Numbered from the stretch's first letter, positions 42,205-52,393 are shown. The stretch: 64,000 nt of DNA from Nostoc sp. NMS9 (GCF_017114995.1 NZ_JABXKL010000026.1:1-64000), one strand, 5' to 3'. A program made the numbers and translations. Notes: generated by a model from the sequence alone, not told the origin.

Positions 42205-42531
42205 TTATCTGCAAATAATGCATTTCCGGTTAGAGAGACGCGATCAATCGCCGTCTCTACAATGGGCTACACCTTGTCGCCAGCGATCGCACTTCTAAGT
42301 ATTCCAAAAACAAGATGCGTTGTTTGTCAAAAAAATGTAATATAACTTAGTAATGATTGGGCGATCGCTGTTCTTTTTCGATCTAATACTATTAATGCGG
42401 CAATCTGCTAAATATTGGCCTGATTTCATCCCAAATTGTCCACCCAAAGACAGTAGATGAAGTTTTGTCTGAATAACTATAAGGGATGAAATAGCTCTGC
42501 TTTCCAAAAAGTGAAAAAGGAACAGATTTTT

Positions 42532-43875
42532 ATGACATTTGATTATGATTTGTTTGTCATTGGTGCTGGGCCTGGGGGATTGGCAGCAGCTAAAAAAGCA
42601 GCTAGTTATGGTGTACGTGTCGCCATTGCCGAACAAGAAGCCATTGGTGGAACCTGTGTAAATCGCGGCTGCGTTCCAAAAAAGCTAATTGTCTACGCTG
42701 CTGACTTCGCCCTAAAAAATCAAATCGCGCACAGTTATGGGTGGAGTGACTGTCAAACATACTTTGACTGGACATTATTTATTAAGTCAGTACATGAGCA
42801 TATTGACAGCGTTAACCAATCCTATTTTCAGCAATTGCAAAAAGCTGGAATTGAATTAATTTCCCAACGTATCACTTTCATCGATGCCCATACTATCAAT
42901 ATTGATGGACGCAAAGTTACAGCAGACAAAATTTTAATTGCTGTGGGAGGACAACCCCTCAAGCCCAAAATCCCAGGTATAGAATACGCCATCACATCCC
43001 GCGAAATGTTTCAGCTACCCTATCTGCCGAAACGTTTAGCAATTATTGGCGGCGGCTACATTGGCGTAGAATTTTCCAGTATGATGCACGCTTTCGGTTG
43101 TGAGGTAACGGTGATTGAAAAAGATGAGATGATTTTATCGGGGTTTGATGATGACATTTGCTCTACTGTACAACAGGGTTTGATTAAACGCGGAATTAAG
43201 TTTTTCACCAACAGCACTGTTCAAGAAATCAAATATTCAGAAGAGGGTTTGTTGTTAACTATTACTGGTGAGAGCCAAGAAATAATTACAGCAGATACCA
43301 TCTTAGTTGCCACAGGTTACGCTCCAAATACCAAGAATATGGGTTTGGAAAATGCCCATGTTGAACTTGGCGAACATGGTGCAATCAAAGTAGATGAATA
43401 CAGCCGCACCAGCCAAGAAAATATTTTTGCTGTGGGTGATTGCACCAGTCGGATGCAATTGACTCCAGTGGCAAAGGCAGAAGGTATTGCCTTTGCCGAT
43501 ACAGTTTTTGGCAACAAGGCGCAAAAACTAAATTATGATTATGTGCCCACTGCTGTTTTTTGCCGTCCAGAAGCGGCTAGTGTGGGGATGACGGAGGCGA
43601 AAGCACGGGAAAAATTTGGTGAATCTGTACAATCCTACTGCACCGAGTTCCAACCATTGTTGTATCAGCTAATCGAACAGGATGAGCCAACCACTATAAA
43701 GTTAGTGCTAAATAGTGATTCTGGGCAAGTTTTGGGCGCTCACATGGTGGGTGAACATGCAGCAGATATCATTCAAAGTCTAGGTGTGGCAATTCGCAAG
43801 GGCATTACCAAGGAAGATTTGGATGAAACAATAGGCATTCATCCCACGACAGGAGAAGAATTTCTGTCCTTATAG
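42532..43875 (+). CDS. gor: Glutathione-disulfide reductase
   Basis: An FAD-dependent pyridine nucleotide-disulfide oxidoreductase that reduces oxidised glutathione using NAD(P)H. FAD motif FVIGAGPGGLAAAKKA; redox-active disulfide Cys42-Cys47 in GGTCVNRGCVPKK; nucleotide motif IIGGGYIGVEF; FAD motif FAVGDCTSRMQLTPVA; C-terminal GIHPTTGEE with the catalytic His of the partner subunit. The start at 42532 follows AAGGA by about 10 bases; the upstream GTG is less likely. Length 447 is normal. It stands alone, protecting against oxidative stress from photosynthesis. Confidence 0.94.
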   Translation: MTFDYDLFVIGAGPGGLAAAKKAASYGVRVAIAEQEAIGGTCVNRGCVPKKLIVYAADFALKNQIAHSYGWSDCQTYFDWTLFIKSVHEHIDSVNQSYFQQLQKAGIELISQRITFIDAHTINIDGRKVTADKILIAVGGQPLKPKIPGIEYAITSREMFQLPYLPKRLAIIGGGYIGVEFSSMMHAFGCEVTVIEKDEMILSGFDDDICSTVQQGLIKRGIKFFTNSTVQEIKYSEEGLLLTITGESQEIITADTILVATGYAPNTKNMGLENAHVELGEHGAIKVDEYSRTSQENIFAVGDCTSRMQLTPVAKAEGIAFADTVFGNKAQKLNYDYVPTAVFCRPEAASVGMTEAKAREKFGESVQSYCTEFQPLLYQLIEQDEPTTIKLVLNSDSGQVLGAHMVGEHAADIIQSLGVAIRKGITKEDLDETIGIHPTTGEEFLSL

Positions 43876-44182
43876 CTGAGTGCTGTTAGCGGAAGCGGGG
43901 CGTTTAGCCCGTGCTGAGTAAAAACCCAGTTGTTTCAAAACTTTGAGCAATCAATACTGTCCTAATCTGTGTGACTACAGCTATAAATTAAAATCATGTG
44001 CAGGGCTGAGTGAAAAAGGCACAAACAGAGAAGGGGGAAATCCTTCTTCTCATCTCCTTATTTTCGTGCCCAATTATACTTTGGCTCCAAAAATTAAATT
44101 ATTCAAATTCTTGTATCCAATACAACTATCAGATTTTGCTTCCCCTACTCAAGAACAGCTTCCACAGCGATTGGATATTTTT
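43876..44182. other. Intergenic, nothing supported
   Basis: About 300 bases between convergent genes. Overlapping plus-strand frames up to 92 codons run through it into the 3' end of the kinase gene but have no ribosome site or recognisable content. The 5' end includes AGCGGGGCGTTTAGCCCGTGC, a short dyad (GGGCGTTTAGCCC) that could help end gor transcription. Confidence 0.35.
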
Positions 44183-46537
44183 TTATTTGGAAGTCTCTTG
44201 TCCTTCTGAGCAAGATTTTGTGGCAATGCCTAAATCGTCTAAAGTATTCATTAATAAGTCATCTTCTGGGAGATGGTGTCTGTGTTGAAAATTTACCAAA
44301 TCGTCAAGAGCTTTAAGAGCTTCAAGATCCTTAAGAGCCTCTGATGCAGACTGATATCGCTGTTTGAAGTCATCCAGCACCATTTTACTGAGAATCTTAG
44401 CTAGGGAGTGACTTACCTGAGTGCCATCGCTCCATTTGATCTCCCCATCAGCATCCCTATCTAGCTCACGGGGTGCTACACCAGTTAAGGCTTTAATCCC
44501 AACCATACCAACTGCATAGATATCACTACTGTAGTGTGGACGCCCAAAACATTGTTCGCTTGGTGCGTAACCCTGAGTACCAATACCAATGGTGAAAGGG
44601 GTTGACTCTTGACGATCGATCTGTTTGATGCCGACTTCCTTAACGGCTCCAAAGTCAATCAACACCAGTTTTCCGTCTGAGTGTCGCCGGATGATATTAC
44701 TGGGTTTAATATCCCGATGAATCACGTGGTTTTCATGGACAAATGTTAATGTTTGCAATAAGTCCCTGATAATTTTGATCGCTGCAATTTCTTCAATTGC
44801 TCTACCTGCTAAAAGTTCTTGATTTAAAGGATGACCAATTATCTGTTCTTGCACTAAATAAAATTCTTCATCTTCTTCAAAATACGCCAAAAGTTGAGGA
44901 ATTTGAGCGTGCGTTCCCAATTTTTCTAGTGTTTGTGCCTCTGAGTTAAATAAACGTCTGGCAAGTTGCAATCCTTCTGGTTTGGTGTTGGCTGGTTTTA
45001 GTTGTTTGACAACACATCGCGGATTTCCAGGACGTTGGGTATCTTCGGCAATGTAGGTTTCACTAAATCCACCGCAACCGAGAACTTTGACAATTTTGTA
45101 TCGTCTAGCCAAAACTTTCCCTGATAAGGCTAAATCTCGTTGTTGGATTAGGTGTTGGAAGTCATCTTGTTGGCTGATAATCTCTTGGACAACGGGGGAA
45201 GTTTTATACTTCTGAAAAATGTCTACCAACTGGCGTTTTCTGATGCTTTCTCTGATGACTGAGGTTGCTAAATAGCAAATTCCGGTCATTGCGATCGCGA
45301 TCATTGGTACACTAGTGGGAAAAATTAACTGACCATAGACAAATAACCCATAACTAATTCCTCCCCAAGCGCCAGACAGGACGAGGCTATAGAAAAATCT
45401 ATGGATGCTACGCTTGCGTCTGCTAATCATCAAGGCTGTACTGCCCACTAGCATTAGCACAAACAAACCCTGTAAAGGTGGACTATTAATTCCTGGGGCG
45501 ATCGCTTTTCCTGTCATCAAAGTTGCGATCGCATTAGCGTGAATTTCCACACCCGACATCGGGTCAGTGCTATTACTACCAGCAACTGGATAATAATCAT
45601 TATGTAACTTATCTGTTGCACCAATCAGCACGATCTTATCTTTGAACACCTTTCCTTGCTGCAAATAGCTGTTCCAGTTTTGCGGATCGAGTACGTGCCA
45701 AAAAGGTTTTTGCTCAAATGTACCCGCAGGCCCCCAAAAATAAATGCGATCGCCCTTTGGTCGAGGATAATTTACTTCTGCTGCCCTCAGCGCTGCTTCA
45801 TCAAAAGAGAGTCGCTTTTTGGTAAATAGATTATCTTCACCTAAGAACTTGGGAAACTCACTCGCTAATCGATGAACTTTTCCATCTACTTCTAAAGGAA
45901 AATTAACTGAGCCAATGGATACTGACCCTGTACGAAACATTTGTTGTGGGTCTGTTAGCTGCGTAAAAGAGCCTTGGTGCGTCTGGGAATTTTCGTAGAC
46001 AGCTGCTAAGGTAACTTTTTTGCCATATTTTTGCAATACTGCTTGAAATTGGCGATCGTCTGTAACTCCATAACTACTTGCTGTATCAAGAACCACATCT
46101 AATGCTACAGCGCGGGCACCTGCTTCGATTAATTTTGTGATTACCTGGGAGTATGCAGCCCGTTTATAAGGATAAGATTTCAGTGTTTCTAAGTAGGCAT
46201 ACTGTTTCGGATCTGTTTTATAGTACTGTTCGGGAACCGATATTGACTGATCGTCTATTGCTAAAATTACAATGTCTTCTGGAGGCACAATCGGCCCGCG
46301 CAGTTGAAAAAAGCCAGAAAGCACCTGATTTTCCATCAATTGAACCAATTCCCCACCAGAAGCGCTCAATAGTGCGCCCCCAATTGCCCAAGTACCTGCC
46401 AGTAGATGACCTAAGCGAACCATCCATCGGGAGTGGCGAGCAGATGCTGTCGAAGTCACTTTTGTTGGTTTACTTGACAGTCCTTTGGCAGTAGAGACAT
46501 AGTTTTTAGTTAAGGTAGATGTAGGTTCTTCTGCCAT
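44183..46537 (-). CDS. CHASE2-domain serine/threonine protein kinase
   Basis: A 784-residue membrane receptor kinase. After an N-terminal membrane helix (MVRLGHLLAGTWAIGGALLS) a CHASE2 extracytoplasmic sensor spans residues about 60-350 (GPIVPPEDIVILAIDDQSIS; IVLIGATDKLHNDYYPVAGS). Three more membrane helices follow (about 355-440). The kinase domain runs from about 495: P-loop LGCGGFSETYIAE, Lys in CVVKQLK, catalytic loop HRDIKPSN, DFGAVKEV and GTQGYAPSEQ. It should phosphorylate Ser/Thr on an unknown target in response to an external signal. All catalytic residues are present. Confidence 0.93.
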   Translation of the reverse strand: MAEEPTSTLTKNYVSTAKGLSSKPTKVTSTASARHSRWMVRLGHLLAGTWAIGGALLSASGGELVQLMENQVLSGFFQLRGPIVPPEDIVILAIDDQSISVPEQYYKTDPKQYAYLETLKSYPYKRAAYSQVITKLIEAGARAVALDVVLDTASSYGVTDDRQFQAVLQKYGKKVTLAAVYENSQTHQGSFTQLTDPQQMFRTGSVSIGSVNFPLEVDGKVHRLASEFPKFLGEDNLFTKKRLSFDEAALRAAEVNYPRPKGDRIYFWGPAGTFEQKPFWHVLDPQNWNSYLQQGKVFKDKIVLIGATDKLHNDYYPVAGSNSTDPMSGVEIHANAIATLMTGKAIAPGINSPPLQGLFVLMLVGSTALMISRRKRSIHRFFYSLVLSGAWGGISYGLFVYGQLIFPTSVPMIAIAMTGICYLATSVIRESIRKRQLVDIFQKYKTSPVVQEIISQQDDFQHLIQQRDLALSGKVLARRYKIVKVLGCGGFSETYIAEDTQRPGNPRCVVKQLKPANTKPEGLQLARRLFNSEAQTLEKLGTHAQIPQLLAYFEEDEEFYLVQEQIIGHPLNQELLAGRAIEEIAAIKIIRDLLQTLTFVHENHVIHRDIKPSNIIRRHSDGKLVLIDFGAVKEVGIKQIDRQESTPFTIGIGTQGYAPSEQCFGRPHYSSDIYAVGMVGIKALTGVAPRELDRDADGEIKWSDGTQVSHSLAKILSKMVLDDFKQRYQSASEALKDLEALKALDDLVNFQHRHHLPEDDLLMNTLDDLGIATKSCSEGQETSK

Positions 46538-47276
46538 ATCGTGTTACTGATTGATCTAAGTCCAACACTTTTATTTATTCAGACCACGTTTTAGTGTAAG
46601 CACATCGAAATAAGACTTAAATGATAATCTTATACATTTGTAAAGTATCTTCTATTTATCAACAAACTTTTATTGGCAGAGCCAGCCCCCAAGGAATTCT
46701 TACTCAACCACTACTTAATTTATTATTTTTCTGTTGAATGAGTTACAAGTAGTGATTGTCTCATAGATCGGAGCCAGATATACTCTACCAGTGCATTTGG
46801 TTGTGGCAAGATTTTGCCCTAACCTAACCAACAAGTACATTACTAACTGGATGCAATACCAGAAGCAGTCCCAAAGCTGTCTTCTGTCTTTGGTGCAATG
46901 TTGGTAATCTCCAGAAAGCGTGTCCTGATACTGACAGCTTTCCCGAAAGATAGGCATTAATTTATATCTTACCTTAAGCCTATGTTATACCTCTTTAGGA
47001 GTAAACTTTAGGGTTATGCAGCGATGAATGCTGTTACTGGGTCAATTTTATGAGTAGATTTTGATCGTCGGGTGGCCCTTGTAGTGCTGGAGGTGAATCA
47101 GGTTAACACCCAGGATCTCAACTTCAATATTGCAGGCGTTTTTATGTCTTGAAAGAGGTAGGATAAAAGCTATAGATAAAGAACTACGTTATAGATATTA
47201 GCAAACAAGGCATTTGAAAATTGCTATAATCTATTGTTCCATCTAAATTCATATATATTATTAGGTGTAAATTTGT
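46538..47276. other. Intergenic region, no gene supported
   Basis: About 740 bases between divergent genes. A minus-strand 80-codon frame (46715-46957) is cysteine-rich without a ribosome site, and I see no family in it. No clear repeats or hairpins. It must carry promoters for the kinase and the NYN-domain gene. Confidence 0.4.
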
Positions 47277-47798
47277 ATGGGTTCTCCAATGAATCGTCTG
47301 TCTATTTTTGTAGATGGAAACAATATGTTCTATGCTCAACAAAAAAATGGCTGGTTTTTTGACCCGCGGCGAGTCTTAGAATACTTCAAACATGAGCAAT
47401 CAGAAACAACATTAATTAATGCCTTCTGGTACACCGGCTTAAAAGATCCACAAGACCAGCGAGGTTTCAGAGACGCTCTGATTAGTCTAGGATATACAGT
47501 ACGAACTAAAATTCTGAAAGAATATTATGATGATACGTCAGGTCGTTACTCGCAAAAAGCGAATTTAGATATTGAAATTGTTGTAGATATGTTTAATACA
47601 GTAGACCAGTATGACCGAGTAGTATTATTCAGTGGTGATGGAGATTTTGAAAGAGCAATCGAACTATTACGCTCAAAAAATACACATATTACGGTAGTAT
47701 CAACAGAAGGAATGATTGCTAGAGAACTACGCAATGCTACTGATAGATATATAGATTTAAATGATATCAGAGATCAAATAGAGAAAACTGAAGGTTAG
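47277..47798 (+). CDS. NYN-domain (LabA/DUF88) nuclease-like protein
   Basis: A 173-residue PIN-like protein. NYN signature residues: FVDGNNMFYAQQ (first acidic residue), the middle TGLKDPQDQRG, KANLDIEIVVDM, and the C-terminal VVLFSGDGDFERAIELLRSK with the conserved SGDGDF acidic cluster. NYN proteins are predicted metal-dependent RNases; in cyanobacteria the family includes LabA, which affects clock output in Synechococcus. I cannot say whether this is the clock paralogue. AGGTG precedes the ATG at 10 bases; an in-frame ATG four codons on is also possible. Confidence 0.85.
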   Translation: MGSPMNRLSIFVDGNNMFYAQQKNGWFFDPRRVLEYFKHEQSETTLINAFWYTGLKDPQDQRGFRDALISLGYTVRTKILKEYYDDTSGRYSQKANLDIEIVVDMFNTVDQYDRVVLFSGDGDFERAIELLRSKNTHITVVSTEGMIARELRNATDRYIDLNDIRDQIEKTEG

Positions 47799-47900
47799 TA
47801 GCTTTAACAATTATTTACAAAAATAAGAGTAAAAGAAAAACTAGGGTTGAAGATATATTAAGCCACAAGTAAACACTAAACACTAAACAAGAAAGGACAA

Positions 47901-49505
47901 ATGACAAACAAAACAGATCGAATCATCATTTTTGATACAACATTGCGAGATGGAGAGCAGTGTCCGGGAGCGACTTTGAATATAGACGAAAAGCTAGTTA
48001 TTGCCAAACAATTAGCGCGTCTAGGTGTAGATGTAATTGAGGCAGGCTTTGCCTTTGCTAGTCCTGGAGATTTTGAAGCAGTCAAGAAGATTGCTCAAAT
48101 TGTCGGGACAGAAAATGGCCCGGTAGTTTGTAGTTTGGCAAGAGCCATTAAAGCAGATATTGAAGCGGCTGCCGAAGCATTAAAACCAGCAGTTAATGCC
48201 AGAATTCACACATTCATTTCGACTTCTGATATTCATTTAGAGTATCAATTGCGAAAGTCACGGGCAGAAGTGCTAGCGATCGCCGAAGAAATGGTAGCTT
48301 ATGCCAAGTCCTTCATGACAGATGTCGAATTTTCGCCGATGGATGCGGCCCGTACCGATCCAGAATTTCTGTACCAAGTGTTAGAGCGAGCGATCGCAGC
48401 TGGTGCAACAACAGTTAATATTCCCGATACTGTAGGTTACACAACCCCTAGCGAATTTGGAGCCATAATTAAAGGCATTATCGAAAATGTCCCCAACATC
48501 GACCAAGCGATTATTTCCGTTCACGGCCACAATGATTTAGGCTTGGCAGTTGCTAACTTTTTAGAAGCCGTGAAAAATGGTGCACGGCAACTAGAATGTA
48601 CAATCAATGGCATTGGCGAACGTGCCGGCAATGCATCACTAGAAGAATTGGTAATGGCGTTGCATGTGCGGCGGCAATATTTTAACCCTTATCTCGGCAG
48701 ACCAGAAAATTCTCAAGAATCCCTGACAAATATCGACACCCGACAAATTTACAAAACCTCACGCTTAGTTTCTAATTTGACGGGAATGTTAGTACAAGCA
48801 AATAAAGCGATTGTTGGGGCGAATGCCTTTGCCCATGAGTCTGGAATTCACCAAGATGGTGTGTTAAAAAACAGGCTAACTTACGAAATTATGGATGCCC
48901 AATTGATTGGCTTGACAGACAATCAAATAGTTTTGGGCAAACATTCCGGTAGAAATGCTTTCCGTACTCGGTTGAAAGAATTGGGCTTTGAACTGTCAGA
49001 TACTGAGTTAAATAAAGCCTTCGTTAGATTCAAAGAAGTAGCAGATAAAAAGAAAGAAATTTCTGATTGGGATTTGGAAGCGATCGTTAACGATGAAATC
49101 CAACAAGCACCTGATTTGTTCCGGGTAGAGTTGGTGCAAGTTTCCTGTGGTAGCAACGCCCGTCCTACCGCAACAGTTACCCTGCGTACCCCAGACGGTG
49201 AAGAATTAACTGATGCTGCGATCGGTACTGGGCCAGTGGATGCAGTTTACAAAGCTATCAACCGTGTGGTGAATGTACCCAATCAGTTGATTGAGTTTTC
49301 TGTGCAGTCAGTAACAGCCGGTATTGATGCCATTGGAGAAGTGACGATTCGTTTACGTTATGAATCTAAAGTATTTTCTGGTCATGCAGCGAACACAGAT
49401 ATCATCGTGGCATCTGCGCAAGCTTATGTAAATGCGTTGAATAGGTTGTATGCATCTTTGCAAACTCAAGAAAAGCCAGAGGAAGTAACCGCACAGAAAG
49501 TCTGA
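47901..49505 (+). CDS. leuA: 2-isopropylmalate synthase
   Basis: Condenses acetyl-CoA with 2-ketoisovalerate, the first committed step of leucine synthesis. The N-terminal HMGL-like barrel has [17 protein letters not shown], the metal-binding [14 protein letters not shown] and [12 protein letters not shown] linker with [15 protein letters not shown] leads to the C-terminal LeuA dimer/regulatory domain (residues about 395-515) where leucine feedback acts. Length 534 fits the bacterial family. A ribosome site AAAGGA precedes the ATG. A strong hairpin follows the stop. Confidence 0.96.
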   Translation: MTNKTDRIIIFDTTLRDGEQCPGATLNIDEKLVIAKQLARLGVDVIEAGFAFASPGDFEAVKKIAQIVGTENGPVVCSLARAIKADIEAAAEALKPAVNARIHTFISTSDIHLEYQLRKSRAEVLAIAEEMVAYAKSFMTDVEFSPMDAARTDPEFLYQVLERAIAAGATTVNIPDTVGYTTPSEFGAIIKGIIENVPNIDQAIISVHGHNDLGLAVANFLEAVKNGARQLECTINGIGERAGNASLEELVMALHVRRQYFNPYLGRPENSQESLTNIDTRQIYKTSRLVSNLTGMLVQANKAIVGANAFAHESGIHQDGVLKNRLTYEIMDAQLIGLTDNQIVLGKHSGRNAFRTRLKELGFELSDTELNKAFVRFKEVADKKKEISDWDLEAIVNDEIQQAPDLFRVELVQVSCGSNARPTATVTLRTPDGEELTDAAIGTGPVDAVYKAINRVVNVPNQLIEFSVQSVTAGIDAIGEVTIRLRYESKVFSGHAANTDIIVASAQAYVNALNRLYASLQTQEKPEEVTAQKV

Positions 49506-49547
49506 AATCGGATCTGTCAAACTGTCAGTTTTTAGCTGATGCTAACA

Positions 49548-49575
49548 AACTCCTCTCCAACTTTGGGGAGGAGTT
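49548..49575 (+). terminator. Hairpin downstream of leuA
   Basis: AACTCCTCTCC (49548-49558) pairs with GGGGAGGAGTT (49565-49575), 11 pairs with one wobble and a 6-nt loop, 43 bp after the leuA stop. A short ATTTG follows rather than a long T-run. Confidence 0.7.
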
Positions 49576-49606
49576 ATTTGTGAGTTCCAAAAAATCGTTA
49601 GAAATT

Positions 49607-50086
49607 ATGCTGACAGAAAAACATATCACTATTAGAGAAGCCTCCAGCAAAGAAGATTCACTGATTGCAAAACACTTTTATCAAATGTGACTAGATATTG
49701 GTGTTGATGAGAGTAATATTCTTCTGGAGTGGCAGAATATTACCCTCCAATTTATAAAATAGGTGCGTCGAGATTTGTTTTATAAGGCTTTTATTGCAGA
49801 GATTGATAATACAGTTGTGGGTTCTGTAAATTGTCAACTGTTTGCAGGTTTATACCCGAATGTTTTTAAAGATGAATACCGCAAATTTGGATATATTTGG
49901 GGTGTTTACGTTGAACAATCTTACCGCAGACAAGGCATTGCTAAATCTCTAACTAATAGAGCAATTGAATATTTAAAAGCGATCGGCTGCACGCGAGTAG
50001 TTCTTAACGCCTCGCCATTGGGTAAACCAGTTTACTCCAGCCTCGGTTTCTTTGAAGGTAATGCAATGCAATTAGATTTGATTTAA
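49607..50086 (+). pseudogene. GNAT acetyltransferase gene broken by two in-frame stops
   Basis: A continuous frame from the ATG at 49607 codes for a 159-residue GNAT protein (MLTEKHITIREASSKED ... GYIWGVYVEQSYRRQGIAKS ... AIGCTRVVLNASPLGKPVYS). It is interrupted by TGA at 49688-49690, where related proteins have Trp (FYQM-W-LDIG), and by TAG at 49760-49762. The acetyl-CoA binding region RRQGIA is intact. A GTG just after the second stop could start a truncated protein of 107 residues lacking the first strands. The gene therefore looks recently inactivated, unless the stops are sequence errors. Confidence 0.75.
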
Positions 50087-50218
50087 CAAAACAGAATTTA
50101 TTTCTGAATTCTGTGTAACTAGCGGATGAATAACCTAAATTTGATAGGATAAGTTTCTAGCTCAAGAAGCATCGGTGTTTGCTCATATTCGGATTTGTAC
50201 AACAAGTCAAGTTTATTA

Positions 50219-50339
50219 AACCTCTTGCAAAAGTCCCTAACACCCCACCCCCAACCCCTCCCCTTGGTAAGGGGAGGGGAGCGTTTGCTTTACTCAAATG
50301 CGGGGTAGGGTTATTTATTTTTGATTTATGCAAGAGGTC
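50219..50339. mobile_element. MITE-like element with ACCTCTTGCA ends
   Basis: Ends AACCTCTTGCA (from 50219) and TGCAAGAGGTC (to 50339) are inverted repeats of 10 matching bases. The interior has CCCCTCCCCTTGG / AAGGGGAGGGG-type complementarity. No coding capacity. Confidence 0.65.
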
Positions 50340-50443
50340 TATTGAGTTCATTATGAATATTTTTTACTTTTTTAGATTTTTCTATTTACTTATATGCATA
50401 AAACTTTATTCTGAGAAACGATGTTTATAATCAGTCAGCTTGT

Positions 50444-51106
50444 ATGAGTAGCGAAAAAACAACAGAATTGCCACTCTGGGTACAAGATAGAGATATAGTC
50501 ATTGCTCATGATGAAGAAGTACAGTGGCGAGAAGGAAAACGCCCGGATTATTCATACACCAATGAATTTCTTCATCAAGAGAGTAAATTTCAGCATCCTG
50601 AAGGTTCTTTAGAAGCGATCGCTCAAAACTTAGTCCGCACTTTTGAGATGGAAGCTTCTAATAAATCTAATCCTCAACAGTGGCTTTCGATTGTTACTGA
50701 TAAGTTTAAGATGAGTACCAATGGCGGACAACAATTCACTGCTGAAGATGTTGCAGTTGAGGGTACATATAACCTGTTTTTGGGTAAAACTGAGCAATAT
50801 AACTCTGAAACAGAAACCTTTGAATCTTCATTTCAAGTTTTTCATAAAGCCTTTCCTAATGGCTTCCTTTGGGAATTAACAGAAGTACTTTCGGGGCCGC
50901 CTAATGTTACCTTTAAGTGGCGACATTGGGGAACATTTAATGGTTCCTATAAGGACTATATACCTACAGGTGAAACAATAGAAATCGTCGGAGTTAGTAT
51001 TGCTCGTGTCACTGATGATTTGAAGATTGAGTCTTTAGAGCATTATTTTGATAATAATGTCTTTCTTCAGAAATTAACGAGTGGCGGTTGTCCCTTTCAT
51101 TCCTAA
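50444..51106 (+). CDS. SnoaL-like (NTF2-fold) protein
   Basis: A 220-residue cytoplasmic protein whose last 150 residues look like a SnoaL/ester-cyclase-type NTF2 fold (SFQVFHKAFPNGFLWELTEV, then FKWRHWGTFNGSYKDYIPTG and the IARVTDDLKIESLEHYFDNN strand pair). It ends GGCPFHS. SnoaL-like proteins bind small hydrophobic ligands and a few are cyclases; no substrate can be inferred. It stands alone between two MITE-like elements. Confidence 0.6.
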   Translation: MSSEKTTELPLWVQDRDIVIAHDEEVQWREGKRPDYSYTNEFLHQESKFQHPEGSLEAIAQNLVRTFEMEASNKSNPQQWLSIVTDKFKMSTNGGQQFTAEDVAVEGTYNLFLGKTEQYNSETETFESSFQVFHKAFPNGFLWELTEVLSGPPNVTFKWRHWGTFNGSYKDYIPTGETIEIVGVSIARVTDDLKIESLEHYFDNNVFLQKLTSGGCPFHS

Positions 51107-51128
51107 AATCAGTAGATATAGAACACCA

Positions 51129-51246
51129 ATTCAGTAATCCTGAAAGAACCTCTCCCCCAACCCCTCTCCGAGGCGGAGAGGGGAGTTTGGCTCCCCCTTC
51201 CCTTATAGGGAAGGGGGCTGGGGGGTTAGGTTTTTGATTACTGAAT
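51129..51246. mobile_element. MITE-like element with ATTCAGTAATC ends
   Basis: Perfect 11-bp inverted ends: ATTCAGTAATC (51129-51139) and GATTACTGAAT (51236-51246). The interior has two C/G-rich hairpins (CCCCTCTCCGAGGCGGAGAG and CCCCTTCCCTTATAGGGAAG). No ORF. Confidence 0.75.
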
Positions 51247-51258
51247 CGATGCTCTAGT

Positions 51259-51388
51259 GTGCGTTACGCCGTAAGCTAATACCATTTCACTAAAACCCTG
51301 ATACATATAGATTTCGCGTAGGGGCACAACATGTTGTGCCCCTACCAACGTATTTGTATCATAATTAAAGTGAAACGGTATAACGCAC
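51259..51388. mobile_element. Nested inverted-repeat element with a 28-bp central palindrome
   Basis: Outer arms GTGCGTTA (51259) and TAACGCAC (to 51388), next arms TACCATTTCACT and AGTGAAACGGTA (one mismatch), and a perfect palindrome at 51318-51345 (half-site GTAGGGGCACAACA). The same palindrome core recurs at 52431-52456. The nested design would fold into a long cruciform or RNA hairpin. Confidence 0.75.
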
Positions 51389-51542
51389 CTTGAATTGTTG
51401 ACGGCGCGTTGCAGCAATCTGATTCGCCTAACTCACGATCGCAGCGATCGCCCACCTATCCAGTGTTATCCTAAAGAATATTAGGAATTAATTACCAAAG
51501 CAAATGATTATTACTGTCAACCTTACTCAAGCAACTGCCAAA

Positions 51543-51733
51543 ACATTACGACATTAGTCACCAACATTACGACATTAGTGAGTAATATTACGACATTAGT
51601 CATCAAACATTACGATATTAGTCACCAACATTACAATATTAGTCACCAACATTACGATATTAGTGAGTAATATTACGACATTAGTCATCAAACATTACGA
51701 CATTAGTCACCAACATTACAATATTAGTCATTA
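51543..51733. repeat. Nine direct 21-22 bp repeats, iteron-like
   Basis: Nine head-to-tail units share the core ATTACGACATTAGT (some ATTACGATATTAGT or ATTACAATATTAGT). Spacers of five or six bases are drawn from a small set (CACCA, GAGTA, CATCAA), and units 1-3 and 6-8 have nearly the same spacer order, so triplets were duplicated. There are no unique spacers. The array lies 215 bp upstream of a small gene. Confidence 0.9.
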
Positions 51734-51947
51734 ACATGAAAGCGATCGTGAATAAACTGAAGCTTGTATGAAGTTCAAATATATTATCTCTATAAAAATC
51801 AGCATCTAGTTCTTGACTTCAGCAAAACCACTGGAATTGCCTACAAATATTATTAGAAAAAATATAATGACTTGCGAGTTTTTCTGATACAGAATACAGC
51901 TTAATTGAGGCAAGCTAGTTCTAGAAATATCTTCAAGGAGTACATCC

Positions 51948-52343
51948 ATGCCTCGTACAAAGCGGACATCGCGGATTCTAGAAAAAGCTGAATTGAGAAC
52001 GTCTGGATTCAAAGCAGTTGATTCAAACATGGATTTTGGTAATAGTTGCGATTTGGAAAATCTGACTCAATCAATTGAGGAGTTTCGCACTATGCTTGAT
52101 ACTTATAACAACGCTTTAGCTGTGGTTGACTCTACTAAAACTAAAATCGATGAAATGGAAAAAAAGCTAAGTAAACTTTCAGATAAGATGCTGAAGGGAG
52201 TTGGTTTCAAGTATGGCACAGACAGCAGCGAATATGAAGTAGCAGGTGGCGTTCGTGACAGCGAACGTATACGCAAAAGCAGGTTGAGTCGATTGAAAAG
52301 TAATGCACGGCAGACATCAGATGAAAATCAGAAATCTGCCTAG
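51948..52343 (+). CDS. Cyanobacterial conserved hypothetical coiled-coil protein
   Basis: A 131-residue protein with a basic N-terminus (MPRTKRTSRILEKAELRTSG), a central coiled coil (residues about 45-90: NNALAVVDSTKTKIDEMEKK) and a basic C-terminal tail (ERIRKSRLSRLKSNARQT). A GGAG ribosome site precedes the ATG by about 9 bases. I have a sense of similar unnamed proteins in Nostoc but cannot name a function. The basic ends suggest nucleic-acid binding. The repeat array upstream could be its binding site or its regulator's. Confidence 0.6.
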   Translation: MPRTKRTSRILEKAELRTSGFKAVDSNMDFGNSCDLENLTQSIEEFRTMLDTYNNALAVVDSTKTKIDEMEKKLSKLSDKMLKGVGFKYGTDSSEYEVAGGVRDSERIRKSRLSRLKSNARQTSDENQKSA

Positions 52344-52393
52344 TTCTCGCATGGGTAAGCTACAGAAAAAAATAGTTAACCACAGATAAATAT

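Noticed and set aside
46715-46957. 80-codon minus-strand ORF upstream of the CHASE2 kinase gene
   Set aside because: Cysteine-rich random-looking translation and no ribosome site.
49688-49690. Selenocysteine or other programmed recoding at TGA
   Set aside because: The expected residue is Trp, a second stop of another type follows 24 codons later, and no conserved hairpin is evident after the TGA.
50179-50430. Protein-coding frame across the ACCTCTTGCA element
   Set aside because: The frame is mostly the C/G-rich MITE interior and inverted ends; it has no ribosome site.
51543-51733. CRISPR array
   Set aside because: Units are 21-22 bp with 5-6 bp spacers that repeat among themselves; there are no unique spacers and no cas genes.
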